Source: Bacillota bacterium (GTDB taxonomy: Bacteria > Bacillota > Clostridia > Lachnospirales > Lachnospiraceae). Taken from it: DNA of 64,000 bases. Made by a program: the position numbers and the translations under genes. Shown here in pieces: positions 45,461 through 55,557 of this stretch; the stretch's first letter is position 1; the number at the start of each line of letters is the position of its first letter. The stretch covers positions 37,101-101,100 of the forward strand of contig JAEZLH010000021.1 of NCBI GenBank assembly GCA_023435895.1, read 5' to 3'. The notes under the pieces were generated by a model, which had not been told where the DNA came from, made no database searches, and was given only the letters and a program-made list of their open reading frames with translations.

Positions 45461-46498
45461 ATGTCAAAGGTAACCATGAAAGATGTGGCAAGACAGGCAG
45501 GTGTGTCTGTTGCAACGGTATCAAATGTACTGAATAATATTACAAATAAAACAAATGAAGAAACCAGGGATAAGGTATTAAAAGCAGTGAAAGAAATGAA
45601 TTACCAAATGGATATGACGGCCAGGTCACTATCCATGGGTAAATCAAAATTACTTGGCATCTTTCTGCCGGAGGTATTTTTCATGGACAGGCCTAGTTCC
45701 GTACTCAAAGATAATCCCTTCTTTAGCGAGATAGTCAGCGGTATTGAGTATGAAGCCAGAATGGAAGGGTACGATGTCATGATAACCTGCGTAAATTCCG
45801 TCGATCATGCCAATGAATTAATTCATAAGAGAATGTTGGATGGGGTAGCATTACTGGGCATGCATCATGAGCAATTTTGGAATAATTTGAAAAACCTATC
45901 CATTCCCATTGTTTTGATTGATTCTTATTGCTATGAGCAGTACGGGTTTTGTAACGTAGGTACGGAAGATGAACAGGGGGCTTATCTGGCAACAAAACAT
46001 TTACTAAGCTTAAATCATAGGCATATTGCTCTGGTTACGGATAATTCATCGGATTCTGAGGTCAATCACCAAAGATTTTTGGGTTATAAAAGAGCAATAA
46101 AGGAAAGCGGCGTTGATGAAGAACTCTGCCCGATCATTAAAGAAGATCTTAATTTCAAGGGTGGTATTATGGCAGGACATAAGCTTCTCAATTATAATTA
46201 TGTTACGGCAGCATTTGTCGTGGCAGATATTATGGCACTGGGAATTATAAAACTAATGAATCAAATCGGTAAATCGATACCTAAGGATTTATCCATTATT
46301 GGGTTTGATGATTTGAGTGTATGTAATTATAGTTTCCCGGGTCTAACAACAATCAGACAGGATATATACAGAAAAGGTCGGGAAGTAGCGAAGCTATTGA
46401 TTAATAAAATCAACGGCAACGAAGTAGAGGCCGGTGTGCGGTTACCAATCGAATTGATTGTAAGAGAGACAACCATACCGAATGTGACAAAAGAGTAG
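45461..46498 (+). CDS. LacI-family transcriptional regulator (second of pair)
   Basis: A 345-aa regulator starting at ATG 45461 (MSKVTMKDVARQAGVSV), after GGGAGAG; longer frames lack a site. The same two-domain LacI layout as the preceding gene, with matching recognition helix VSVATVSN, so both may read the same operator. The sugar-binding parts differ more, suggesting different effectors. It is separated from the first by 126 bases. A hairpin follows at 46522. Confidence 0.92.
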   Translation: MSKVTMKDVARQAGVSVATVSNVLNNITNKTNEETRDKVLKAVKEMNYQMDMTARSLSMGKSKLLGIFLPEVFFMDRPSSVLKDNPFFSEIVSGIEYEARMEGYDVMITCVNSVDHANELIHKRMLDGVALLGMHHEQFWNNLKNLSIPIVLIDSYCYEQYGFCNVGTEDEQGAYLATKHLLSLNHRHIALVTDNSSDSEVNHQRFLGYKRAIKESGVDEELCPIIKEDLNFKGGIMAGHKLLNYNYVTAAFVVADIMALGIIKLMNQIGKSIPKDLSIIGFDDLSVCNYSFPGLTTIRQDIYRKGREVAKLLINKINGNEVEAGVRLPIELIVRETTIPNVTKE

Positions 46499-46521
46499 GA
46501 ACTGAAAAAACTTGGGAGAAA

Positions 46522-46562
46522 ATTTTAGCGCGGTGTTAATGGGTCAATACACCCGCTAAAAT
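46522..46562 (+). terminator. Hairpin after the second LacI gene
   Basis: ATTTTAGCG(C)GGTGT pairs with ACACCCGCTAAAAT around a 12-base loop. There is no clear T-run after it, so it may be a weak terminator. A partial operator-like TTAACCGATTT lies just downstream (46567-46577). Confidence 0.5.
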
Positions 46563-46665
46563 CGATTAACCGATTTAATTATAGTTAAATAATTGTTTTG
46601 TTCAATATGTATAAACCGGCACCCTGAAAACACGTTAAATTACTGAAAAATATCTTAATCCAGTC

Positions 46666-46754
46666 TTGACAGATGATAATAATTGAGGTAAACTATACTT
46701 AGTTAATCGGTTAAGTAAACCGAATATTTTTTGGTAAAATAGTTAATCGGTTAA
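46666..46754 (+). promoter_or_regulatory. Promoter with two TTAATCGGTTAA operators for the sugar-transport operon
   Basis: TTGACA (46666-46671) with a -10-like TAAACT 17 bases on (46689-46694). The identical 12-base word TTAATCGGTTAA occurs at 46703-46714 and 46743-46754, 40 bases apart (about four helical turns), so looping or side-by-side binding by LacI proteins is possible. Confidence 0.78.
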
Positions 46755-46803
46755 CTGGTAATTAATTGGAATTACATATATCAAATTAATGGAGGAAAGT
46801 TGT

Positions 46804-48090
46804 ATGAAAAAATGGAAAAAATTATTGGCGGTTGTCATGGTATTTACAATCACAACCATGGTATTTGCAGCTTGCGGTAAAAAGGCAACTGAGGAACCAA
46901 CTGCTGCACCAACTAAGGCAGCTGCAACACTAGCCCCTACGAAACAACCTGTTCAGGATGTAACTCTTAAGGTGTGGGCTCCGGAAGAAGAACAAGAGAT
47001 TTTAGCTCAGATGTGTGATGCCTTCAAAGAAAATCACCCGGAGTATAATCTCACTTTTGATATTAGTATTATGGGCGTAGATACTGTTTGTGATGAATTA
47101 AAGAAAGATGCAACAGTTGCAGCGGATGTATTTTTATATCCCTCCGGTGCTATTTCAGAATTAAATGAGGCAGGAATATTATACCCGATCACAGTAGATG
47201 CTGAAACAGTTAGTGCTGCACACAGCCCGGCTGCTGTAAAATCCTGTACTTTAGAGAATATGTTATATGGTATTCCTGTAACACCCAACTCCTGGTTCAT
47301 GTATTATAATAAGAGCATGTACACAGAAGATGATGTAAAATCTCTTGAGAAAATGATGGCGAAGGATTTAGGCAAAGATGTGAAGAACTTCTCCTGTGAT
47401 ATTGATAACAGCTGGTATATGTCCTCCTTCTTCTATGCAGCAGGCGGAACCTTATTCGGTAAAGATGGTACCGATGCTACAAATTGTTCCTGGAATGATG
47501 CTACCGGTCTAAAGGTTGGTCAGTATTTACTTGATTTAGCACATAATCCGAAGTATGTTGATGATGCGGACGGACTTGCTGGCTCATTAATGGGCGAAGG
47601 AAAACTTGGTGCACTTTGCTCTGGTACCTGGTCTGCTGAGACATTACAAAAAGCATTAGGCGATAACTATGCAGCTACAAAGCTTCCTACGATCAATGTT
47701 GGCGGTACAGACTATCAATTAAGCAACTTTGCTGACTTTAAAGCCTTCGGTGTTAATTCCAATACAAAATTCCCTAAGCCTGCACAGCAGCTTGCTGAGT
47801 GGTTGGGCGGCAAAGAATGCCAGTTAATTCGTTTTGAGAAGAACAACACACCTCCTACCGTAGTTGAATTAATTACCAACGAAAAGGTAGCAGCAAACCC
47901 TGCAGCGGCAGCGTTAAGTAATCAGACACAGTTCTCTACTCCGAATCCTACCACCTCCAAGTTAAATGATTACTGGACACCGGCTGGTGCATTCGGTGCA
48001 GGTATCGTGAATGGAGATATCACAAAGGATAATCTTCAAGCTAGTCTTGATAAAATGGTTCAGAATATTTTGGCTACAACTTCAAAATAA
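46804..48090 (+). CDS. Sugar ABC transporter solute-binding lipoprotein
   Basis: A 428-aa lipoprotein; ATG 46804 follows GGAGGAAAG. The lipobox is VFAACGKK, then an Ala/Thr/Pro-rich linker (about 25-50) and a family 1 binding domain (LKVWAPEEEQEILAQM near 58; similar to maltodextrin-binding MalE). It captures oligosaccharides outside and hands them to the two permeases that follow. A terminator-like hairpin after the gene would give more of this protein than of the permeases. LacI operators lie upstream. Ligand inferred from context as alpha-1,3-linked gluco-oligosaccharides. Confidence 0.9.
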   Translation: MKKWKKLLAVVMVFTITTMVFAACGKKATEEPTAAPTKAAATLAPTKQPVQDVTLKVWAPEEEQEILAQMCDAFKENHPEYNLTFDISIMGVDTVCDELKKDATVAADVFLYPSGAISELNEAGILYPITVDAETVSAAHSPAAVKSCTLENMLYGIPVTPNSWFMYYNKSMYTEDDVKSLEKMMAKDLGKDVKNFSCDIDNSWYMSSFFYAAGGTLFGKDGTDATNCSWNDATGLKVGQYLLDLAHNPKYVDDADGLAGSLMGEGKLGALCSGTWSAETLQKALGDNYAATKLPTINVGGTDYQLSNFADFKAFGVNSNTKFPKPAQQLAEWLGGKECQLIRFEKNNTPPTVVELITNEKVAANPAAAALSNQTQFSTPNPTTSKLNDYWTPAGAFGAGIVNGDITKDNLQASLDKMVQNILATTSK

Positions 48091-48111
48091 TAAGGAATAT
48101 CCATAAAGTAT

Positions 48112-48141
48112 GGGGTGAGCTTATGCTTGCCCCTTCTTTTT
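48112..48141 (+). terminator. Partial (read-through) terminator between binding protein and permeases
   Basis: GGGGTGAGC pairs with GCTTGCCCC (two G-U pairs), loop TTAT, followed by TTCTTTTT. It lies inside the operon, so it probably lowers permease expression relative to the binding protein. Confidence 0.7.
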
Positions 48142-48160
48142 CAAAACGGGAGGTATGTCA

Positions 48161-49549
48161 ATGAGAAAAGACGGGACGCATCCGGTCAAAAATGTCTGGC
48201 AGAAGCTCAGATGGTACACCACATCATTCAATAGGGGAAATGCGTTAACTAAAATCTCTTTTTTCATCTTAGGACTTGCAAATATATGCAGAGGCCAGAT
48301 GGTTAAAGGGCTAATGTATTTATTGCTGGAACTGTGTTTTGCAATTTATTTTATTCTATATGGATTTTCAAATATAGCTGGATTAATTACCTTGGGTACA
48401 CATGAGCAAAGTAAGGTATTTAATAAAACCACCGGAATCTTTGACTTCATCAAAGGTGATAATTCCATGTTTATGCTCTTATCCGGTGTTGTTACAATCT
48501 TTGTAATATTTTTCTTTTTAGTACTTTGGAATATGGCGGTTCATTCTGCTGTACAGACCCAGGCGTTTCGGGCAGAGGGAAAGAAGCTTCCTGGAATACT
48601 GGAGGATATAAAATCTCTTTTTGATACCAATATTCATAAGTTTTTGTTATTTATTCCAATATTAGGACTTGTGTTGTTTACGGTTGTTCCGCTGGTTTAT
48701 ATGATCTTAATGGCATTTACCAATTATGATCAGCAGCATCAACCTCCGGGACATCTATTTGATTGGGTTGGACTTGCCAATTTTCACACTTTGCTTTTAT
48801 CTCAGGAAACTATAGGTAAGACCTTCTGGCCGGTGCTTGGTTGGACCTTGGTCTGGGCAGTGTTTTCCACCTTCACCTGTTATATATTCGGTATGCTTTT
48901 GGCTATTCTGATTAATATGAAGGGAATTCGCTTCAAGGGAGTATGGCGTACCATATTCGTATTTACCATGGCGATTCCTGCATTTGTTTCTTTGCTTGTT
49001 ATTCGTGTCATGTTACAGCCCCAAGGAGCATTAAACATTGTTTTGCAGGAGCTGGGCTTTATTAAGGACAGTCTTCCGTTTTTTACAAATGTCACCTGGG
49101 CAAGAGTGACGGTTGTTCTTGTTAACCTTTGGGTTGGATTACCCTCCAGTATGCTGATTACAACCGGTATTTTAATGAATATTCCGCATGATTTATATGA
49201 AAGCGCTAAAATAGACGGGGCGAATCCTATCGTTACCTTCTTTAAGATAACGATGCCTTATATGTTGTTTGTTACTACTCCGTATTTAATTACGAATTTT
49301 ATTTTTAACACCAATAATTTTAATGCCATTTACTTCCTGACAGGAGGTGGTCCCGCATCGCTTGATTACTTTAAGGGAGCGGGTAAAACAGATCTTTTGG
49401 TAACCTGGTTATACCGACTGACGGTGAATAGTAATGATTACAGTTATGCGGCTGCGATTGGCATTATGATCTTTATTATATCAGCTATTTTATCATTAGT
49501 TGTATACAGGAGATCTTCCGCATATAAGAACGAGGAGGGATTTCAATAA
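48161..49549 (+). CDS. Maltose-type ABC transporter permease MalF-like
   Basis: A 462-aa permease; ATG 48161 is spaced well from GGGAGG, while ATG 48155 is too close. It has more residues than ordinary MalF-type permeases (about 290), with extra N-terminal membrane segments, as seen in the MalF subgroup for maltodextrin uptake. The EAA loop (YESAKIDGANPIVTFFKITMP, near residue 347) is intact. The stop overlaps the next gene by one base. It pairs with the product of 49549-50832. Confidence 0.92.
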   Translation: MRKDGTHPVKNVWQKLRWYTTSFNRGNALTKISFFILGLANICRGQMVKGLMYLLLELCFAIYFILYGFSNIAGLITLGTHEQSKVFNKTTGIFDFIKGDNSMFMLLSGVVTIFVIFFFLVLWNMAVHSAVQTQAFRAEGKKLPGILEDIKSLFDTNIHKFLLFIPILGLVLFTVVPLVYMILMAFTNYDQQHQPPGHLFDWVGLANFHTLLLSQETIGKTFWPVLGWTLVWAVFSTFTCYIFGMLLAILINMKGIRFKGVWRTIFVFTMAIPAFVSLLVIRVMLQPQGALNIVLQELGFIKDSLPFFTNVTWARVTVVLVNLWVGLPSSMLITTGILMNIPHDLYESAKIDGANPIVTFFKITMPYMLFVTTPYLITNFIFNTNNFNAIYFLTGGGPASLDYFKGAGKTDLLVTWLYRLTVNSNDYSYAAAIGIMIFIISAILSLVVYRRSSAYKNEEGFQ

Positions 49550-50832
49550 TGAATAAGAGATGGAAAGGAATTAATGAATACTACATCAAATTTATTCCGT
49601 TTTGCGCTCTTGCGTTAGTTCTATGCCAATTAATGCCCTTTCTGGTTGTGAAAAGCGAGAAGGTATCATTGACATCATTTTCATTTTTAATAAATCTTTT
49701 TTCAGATAAGGGGATTTTGGCAGGACATAACCAGCTTGATATAATTACATATTTGATCTTTTTACCGTTAGTTATCCTTGTATTAATGACGGTTATAACG
49801 CTTTTTTGTATGAATCATACTATGCTGCGCTTATTGATTGGGGGCTATGCATTTGCCACCGTTTGTGCAGTGCTTATTATCTTCATGGCTAAGAGAACCA
49901 TTGACGGAGCAGGATTTTTAAAGTCTGACTTTCTTGTAGGGAATTTGGGAATTGGCTATTGGGGATATGTAATCTGCTGCATAGTTGGTTTAGTAATTGT
50001 AATGAAGGTGGCTAGAATAAACCCTGGCTATATTGTTCTTGTAACTATGTCAGTTATTTGGCTGATTCCGATTCTTTGGATCATCATGATTTCTTTCCGT
50101 GATGAAAGTGGTTCCTATACTTCCTATTTCTGGCCAAAGAAATTCACGCTTAAGAATTATTATGTTCTACTCACGGATAGCAGTCAGTTTTATTTTGTAA
50201 AATGGTTCTTTAATACGTTGTTCGTGGCAGTATGCTCTTGTTTAATATCCACTTTCATTGTACTGTCTACCTCCTTCACGCTGTCGAGGCTACGCTTTCA
50301 TGGAAGAAGGGGATTTATGAACCTGGCACTAATTCTTGGTATGTTCCCAAGCTTTATGTCAATGATTGCAGTTTATTATATACTGAAAGGAATAGGTCTG
50401 ACCCATTCTCTTGCGGCATTAATTCTGGTATATTCCGGCGGTGCGGCTCTCGGCTATTACATTGTAAAGGGATTTTTTGATACCATTCCAAAGGCTCTTG
50501 ATGAGGCCGCAATCATTGATGGAGCCAGTAGATGGAAGGTGTTTACTAGAATAACAATTCCGTTGTCTAAGCCGGTTATTATTTATACTATGCTAATTTC
50601 CTTCTTATCCCCTTGGGGAGATTATATTTTTGCCAGAGTAATTATGGGGGATAAATATGATAGCTATACGGTTGCGCTTGGATTATATACCATGCTTGAT
50701 CGTGCCAATATCGCGACCTGGTATACGAGATTCGCAGCAGGAGCCGTATTGATTTCGATTCCGATTTCTATCTTATTTATATCACTGCAAAAATATTATG
50801 TGGAAGGGTTATCCGGTTCTGTGAAAGGCTAA
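49549..50832 (+). CDS. Maltose-type ABC transporter permease MalG-like
   Basis: A 427-aa permease, longer than usual (about 280) through an N-terminal extension with about four extra membrane segments. The C-terminal 280 residues carry the transporter core with the EAA loop (LDEAAIIDGASRWKVFTRITI, near residue 318). It starts within the previous stop, with GAGGAGGG upstream. The set has no ATPase gene; a shared MsmK-type ATPase elsewhere on the chromosome is the usual arrangement in such bacteria. Confidence 0.92.
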   Translation: MNKRWKGINEYYIKFIPFCALALVLCQLMPFLVVKSEKVSLTSFSFLINLFSDKGILAGHNQLDIITYLIFLPLVILVLMTVITLFCMNHTMLRLLIGGYAFATVCAVLIIFMAKRTIDGAGFLKSDFLVGNLGIGYWGYVICCIVGLVIVMKVARINPGYIVLVTMSVIWLIPILWIIMISFRDESGSYTSYFWPKKFTLKNYYVLLTDSSQFYFVKWFFNTLFVAVCSCLISTFIVLSTSFTLSRLRFHGRRGFMNLALILGMFPSFMSMIAVYYILKGIGLTHSLAALILVYSGGAALGYYIVKGFFDTIPKALDEAAIIDGASRWKVFTRITIPLSKPVIIYTMLISFLSPWGDYIFARVIMGDKYDSYTVALGLYTMLDRANIATWYTRFAAGAVLISIPISILFISLQKYYVEGLSGSVKG

Positions 50833-51342
50833 CTGTGAATTATTTAAAGTGTAATATCCCAAAAAGATTGTGCCTTCGAAACCTCATTAGGAATGAATCA
50901 AAGTTTAAGAAGGTTAAGATAATATGAGGGTAATATTAGTTATCGCTATAAGGTAGAGCTGAGCTTACCTAGCGTAAATGATTATATAATAGTTTATTGT
51001 TTCGTGTGAGGAATATTAGGAAGCAATGATTTGATACAGTAAGGATATGAAATGTTTAATTAAACAGTGCGTACTCCACCTGATAATCAATCAGATACTC
51101 CTTCATTTCTCACACGATTAATTTAATGCTGCCTAAATTTGAGTATTCTAGTGCAATCATGCGATAACAGGAACAGGAACAGGAGCGGAAACAGGAAAAT
51201 AGGTTAAACGTTCAATGATGACTTGTTAAAAGATGGAGAAATGGACTGGCTCCTTTTTATAGGCTTGATTAGAAGATAGAAGATAGACAAGTAATTAATC
51301 TGGTTCCTTGAATCCATGTACTAGGGCGGAAATGGAGATTAT
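50833..51342. other. Intergenic region before the GH87 gene
   Basis: A 510-base stretch without a gene. It contains an imperfect tandem run of GGAACA-type units (51166-51196) and a separated inverted repeat TCGTGTGAG/CTCACACGA (51002-51010 and 51109-51117). I could not identify a convincing promoter. Confidence 0.4.
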
Positions 51343-54300
51343 ATGAAGAGAAGGATAAAATGGGGGCTTCTGTCCCTTATACTATTGATTGGACTCATGA
51401 TACCGAAGATTTCATCAGCGGATAATAAGGGAACAATCTATTATATTAAAAGCAATTATATGCAAGGGGCTTATCTTTATGAAGCAGATGGAATCCTGAG
51501 GTACGGTATTCCGACACAAGGAGATAAAAGCTTTCAGTGGTCTATCGAAGAAAAAGCTTCGAATAAGACTATTCGTAATAACGAAACCGGTCATTATATC
51601 ACACTAAAGGGACACGGAGATAATTCGGTGGAGGGCAATTGGGGCGAAGCGATTCAATGTCTTCCAATGAAGGACAAGGATGACAGTTATCTGTGGGATT
51701 TTGAAATTGATAACGGTCAGAATATCCTTTCTGCTAGTAGCTCTTATATGGGCTTTGCCCTTCATCTGGAGAATGCCATTTACGGTCAGCCTTTCGCACA
51801 AAAGCTAAATGGGGATCAGCTGAACTGGGGCAATATGAAGTGGGATTTCATACCCGAAAGTAAGGCAGAGGTAAGTGGAAGCGGAAGTGAGTTCTGTATT
51901 CAGAACCTGGAAGATGGAAGTTATCTTCGCGTGGATAGTGGAATTCTTAAGGCTGGCAAACCATCGGGCCCGGATGACTCCTATCTATGGTCAGTGGAGT
52001 TATTGCCGGATGGGACAAAGGCGCTGAAAAATAAAAAAACTGCCCAATATCTTTCCATGAATGACTTCAACAGCGCTTCCGCAGCGCCGGGTTTTGAGAA
52101 GTTCAAAGAAAGTGATAAGGGGCTTAGCTGGAACTTTCAGTTATCCAGAGCGATGACAATCACAACTTCGAGCGATAAATATAAAGGCTATGGGCTGGTT
52201 ATTTCGGATACAGTCGATAAACAAGTAAAAAGTAAAAAGCTTCCTTCGGGAGGAGAGCTGAAAAACATCTATAAATGGAATTTCATACCTTCAAAGGATG
52301 TGGCGGAGGTTGCCGGTGATCTGGTTATGGGTGATGGTATCTACAATCTAAAGAACAGCTATTATTCCTTATATCTGATAGAGAGTGATGGGAAAGCGAT
52401 CTATGGAAATGCTGACCCGGCTGATAAACAGGCGCAATGGTCGATGATTTATGATAAAGCCTCCGGTCTGACTGCTTTAAAGAATATGGGCTCACTGGGA
52501 TATCTTTATGCTCAGGAGGAGAGCGGCAAGCTTATGTTCTCAAAGGAAATTAAATATTATTGGAAGTTGGACAGGAATAAGAACAGTGATTACCCGAAGG
52601 CGGTGATATTTCAAGACTCTATTAATCCTGCAAACTATTTGCATATGGAGAGCTTAAATGGATTAGCGGAGGACTCCGGCAGCGTTCAGCCAACCTGGGG
52701 AACACCCCATTGGGAGCCGATTCCCTGCAATGGAAATACGGCTGCTTCTGGTAATGATGATATTCAAACATTGGTCAAGGATTATATGAGATTCTTCTGT
52801 GAAGAGAAGCAGGGAGAATATCTGTATGAGAATACTTCCGGGGCAATCATTTATAAAAAATGCGACCCCATGGATGGAAGATCGCAGTGGAAGCTATTGG
52901 AGGGTGATGAACAGGGCTTATATTATATGCAAAACCGGGAAACGGGAGATTACATTATTAACAAAGGAAATGGAACCTTGCGAGCGGTACCCAAGGATCA
53001 AATCAAGGGGGAGGGAAGCTTCTGGCAGTTCTCTTTTCGCGACAGCAAGCTTTTGATTAACAACTACAATAAAGATGTGACCCTTTATCAGAGACCTTAC
53101 TTAAATATACAAAAGCTCTCAGGGATGGTGCAGTGCAGCCTGGTATCTGCGGAAGAAAAAACAACTCAGTGGAACTATGAAGCTGCGAAGGAAGCCTCTT
53201 CTTCAACCGAAGCAAAGGGTGAGGATCTAATTCCGCTGCTGCTTCAAATGGATAGTAATCTCTATCAGTTATTTGATAATGGGAAAGAATTAGGCTTGGA
53301 CTTCAGGTTGGAATATAGGGGGAAATATGTATTGATACGTGACCCTAAGAAGAATAAATATCTTTATTATGAGAAAGGCTGGAAGGATAAATCCTTAAAA
53401 TTGGAGGCTGACCCGGATCTTCGTTGGGAATTGTCCTCAAAAGAAGGTGTTACGTATCTGAAACAAGGGGATACAAAGTTAACAGCAAAAAAAGTACCGG
53501 GAGTAAGTGAGTACTTAGGGAAGGATGCTTACCGGTCCGGGGATAATTTAATCTTTAGTGTGTATGTTGACAAGGCGGGTAGTTATAAAGTAGGAATCGG
53601 GTATTCCGGTAAGAAGACCACTGCGACGCTTAAAGCCAATGGTATTGAAATAAAAGAGGCTGATTTACAGGAGAAGGATGAAACCGAGCTTTACTTGAAT
53701 AAAGGCATTAATACAATAACATTGTCAGGCGTCACCGAAGTGAAATGGATAAGAATTTCTAGCGTGATAAACCATAACTACCGAGGAGCAACGCTGGATT
53801 ACGTAGCATATCAGGCGGAGGATTGTATTACCACAGGAACCGTTATGGATGAAAGCCGAAAATATCATGATATCATGAGCGAAGCGGTGGGGAGGCTTGG
53901 GGTAAACCTTAGCGGAACCGGTGAATACATAAAGATTACCCTCAGTGAGCCTGCGAACTCACTGGTGATACGATACTGCATTCCCGATAGTGAGGACGGA
54001 AAAGGACTGAATAAAACACTGAATCTCTACATAGATGGTAAGAAGTATGACAGTATTTCCATGTCTTCTGAGCATAGCTGGTTGTACGGATCTTACCCCT
54101 GGACCAATGATCCGGCAGACGGGCAGCCCCATAGCTTTTTTGATGAGATAAGAATACCTTTAAACGAAACCTATCCTGCGGGAACGGTAATCAAGCTTCA
54201 AAAGGATTCGGACAATGAAGCAAAATATTACATCATTGACGAAGTAGATGCACAGGATAATGCACCTGCAAATCTTCAACCGAAGAACAGTATTTCTATT

Positions 54301-55557
54301 ACGAAGTTCGGAGCAATACCCAATGACGGAAAGGATGACGCAAAAGCACTGAATGATTGTATTGCAGAAGCAGTGAAACAAGGCAAAGAGGTATGGATAC
54401 CGGCAGGGGTATTCAATATTGACACCCCAACCGAGGACTATGATAACGGTGACCAAAAGATGAAAAATAGAGGGATACTATTGACCCTTGACAATGTAAC
54501 CATTCGAGGTGCCGGAATGTGGCATAGCGAATTAACAGGGGATTATGCAGCATTCTTCATTAAGGCAAATAATATCGCACTCTATGACTTCTCACTTAGA
54601 GGAACTGCAATCACAAGAAGGGATGCCATTGACCCCTCCGCAATTGAGACGGACTATAATACTTCCTTAATGAAGAATATCACAATCCAGAATCTTTGGA
54701 TTGAGCATTATAAGACAGGAATCTGGACCCATAATGTGGATGGATTGCATATTGTGGGCTGCAGGATTAGAAACACCTATGCAGACGGAATGAATCTGAG
54801 GAAAGGGACTTCAAATGCGGTGATCGAACAATGTGATGTTCGTAATACCGGAGATGATGCAATCGCTTTATGGTCCTCGGAGAAAAGTGATAGAAATGTA
54901 ATAATCAGATTTAATACGGTGGGTCTTCCCTGGCTTGCGAATAATATCGCCATATACGGGGGAACTGATATCACGGTTAGCGATAATCTTCTTTATGATA
55001 CCGTTGTAAATGGAGCAGGAATTAATATCAGTACTAATTTTGATCCCAAAGCATTCTCCGGCTTGATCACAGTGGAACGGAATTCCCTTATGCGCTGTGG
55101 AAGTGAGGATTCCAATAATAATCAGAATAACGGAGCCATCTGGTTCAATACCGTTCAGGGCAATGATAACGATGCAAAGGTTATGGTAAAGGATAATTTG
55201 ATTATGAACAGCTCCTATCAAGGGATTTCTTTCTCCAACCGAGGCAAGGTAAGCGAAGTTACTTTGGAGGGAAATGTAATGGATGGCTGCGGTTCGTATG
55301 GAATTGATGCACTGAAAAATAGTTCCGGCAAGGTTTGTGCTAAGAATAATCAGATAACGGAGTCCATGCTGGAGCCGGTAAATAATAGTTCCAAGGAGAA
55401 ATTTCAGATCAGTACGGAGATTACGAAAGTGGAGGTCAAAACTTCTGCAGGCATTAATCCTAGTGTTGTAATCATAATTACATTAGCACTAGTGGCAGGA
55501 TTAGCTGGTGTGGTGATATATGTACATAGAAGAAGCAAGAAATCTCGTTTAGGTTAA
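51343..55557 (+). CDS. Surface-anchored GH87 alpha-1,3-glucanase/mycodextranase-like enzyme
   Basis: A 1404-aa exported protein. A signal peptide (about 1-26) is followed by four tandem modules of about 150 residues (start near 30, 182, 337, 487). They share Y-L, I-x-Y-G and Q-W-S patterns and look like trefoil-like binding modules. Then come two carbohydrate-binding-like beta domains (about 720-810 and 822-980). A right-handed beta-helix spans about 982-1360. Its acidic residues Asp1148 (YADGMNL) and Asp1171-Asp1172 (GDDAIALW) keep the +23/+24 spacing I recall for GH87 catalytic aspartates. A membrane segment (about 1372-1395) and basic tail anchor it. It should cut alpha-1,3-glucan outside the cell. 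Confidence 0.82.
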   Translation: MKRRIKWGLLSLILLIGLMIPKISSADNKGTIYYIKSNYMQGAYLYEADGILRYGIPTQGDKSFQWSIEEKASNKTIRNNETGHYITLKGHGDNSVEGNWGEAIQCLPMKDKDDSYLWDFEIDNGQNILSASSSYMGFALHLENAIYGQPFAQKLNGDQLNWGNMKWDFIPESKAEVSGSGSEFCIQNLEDGSYLRVDSGILKAGKPSGPDDSYLWSVELLPDGTKALKNKKTAQYLSMNDFNSASAAPGFEKFKESDKGLSWNFQLSRAMTITTSSDKYKGYGLVISDTVDKQVKSKKLPSGGELKNIYKWNFIPSKDVAEVAGDLVMGDGIYNLKNSYYSLYLIESDGKAIYGNADPADKQAQWSMIYDKASGLTALKNMGSLGYLYAQEESGKLMFSKEIKYYWKLDRNKNSDYPKAVIFQDSINPANYLHMESLNGLAEDSGSVQPTWGTPHWEPIPCNGNTAASGNDDIQTLVKDYMRFFCEEKQGEYLYENTSGAIIYKKCDPMDGRSQWKLLEGDEQGLYYMQNRETGDYIINKGNGTLRAVPKDQIKGEGSFWQFSFRDSKLLINNYNKDVTLYQRPYLNIQKLSGMVQCSLVSAEEKTTQWNYEAAKEASSSTEAKGEDLIPLLLQMDSNLYQLFDNGKELGLDFRLEYRGKYVLIRDPKKNKYLYYEKGWKDKSLKLEADPDLRWELSSKEGVTYLKQGDTKLTAKKVPGVSEYLGKDAYRSGDNLIFSVYVDKAGSYKVGIGYSGKKTTATLKANGIEIKEADLQEKDETELYLNKGINTITLSGVTEVKWIRISSVINHNYRGATLDYVAYQAEDCITTGTVMDESRKYHDIMSEAVGRLGVNLSGTGEYIKITLSEPANSLVIRYCIPDSEDGKGLNKTLNLYIDGKKYDSISMSSEHSWLYGSYPWTNDPADGQPHSFFDEIRIPLNETYPAGTVIKLQKDSDNEAKYYIIDEVDAQDNAPANLQPKNSISITKFGAIPNDGKDDAKALNDCIAEAVKQGKEVWIPAGVFNIDTPTEDYDNGDQKMKNRGILLTLDNVTIRGAGMWHSELTGDYAAFFIKANNIALYDFSLRGTAITRRDAIDPSAIETDYNTSLMKNITIQNLWIEHYKTGIWTHNVDGLHIVGCRIRNTYADGMNLRKGTSNAVIEQCDVRNTGDDAIALWSSEKSDRNVIIRFNTVGLPWLANNIAIYGGTDITVSDNLLYDTVVNGAGINISTNFDPKAFSGLITVERNSLMRCGSEDSNNNQNNGAIWFNTVQGNDNDAKVMVKDNLIMNSSYQGISFSNRGKVSEVTLEGNVMDGCGSYGIDALKNSSGKVCAKNNQITESMLEPVNNSSKEKFQISTEITKVEVKTSAGINPSVVIIITLALVAGLAGVVIYVHRRSKKSRLG

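Noticed and set aside
51002..51117. 9-bp inverted repeat TCGTGTGAG/CTCACACGA about 98 bases apart, and a tandem GGAACA-type run
   Set aside because: The flanks do not extend the match, so no mobile element or operator could be supported.
51343..55557. Pectate lyase as an alternative call for the beta-helix protein
   Set aside because: The N-terminal strand resembles Pectate_lyase_3, but the Asp pattern YADGMNL and GDDAIALW and the locus context fit GH87 better.
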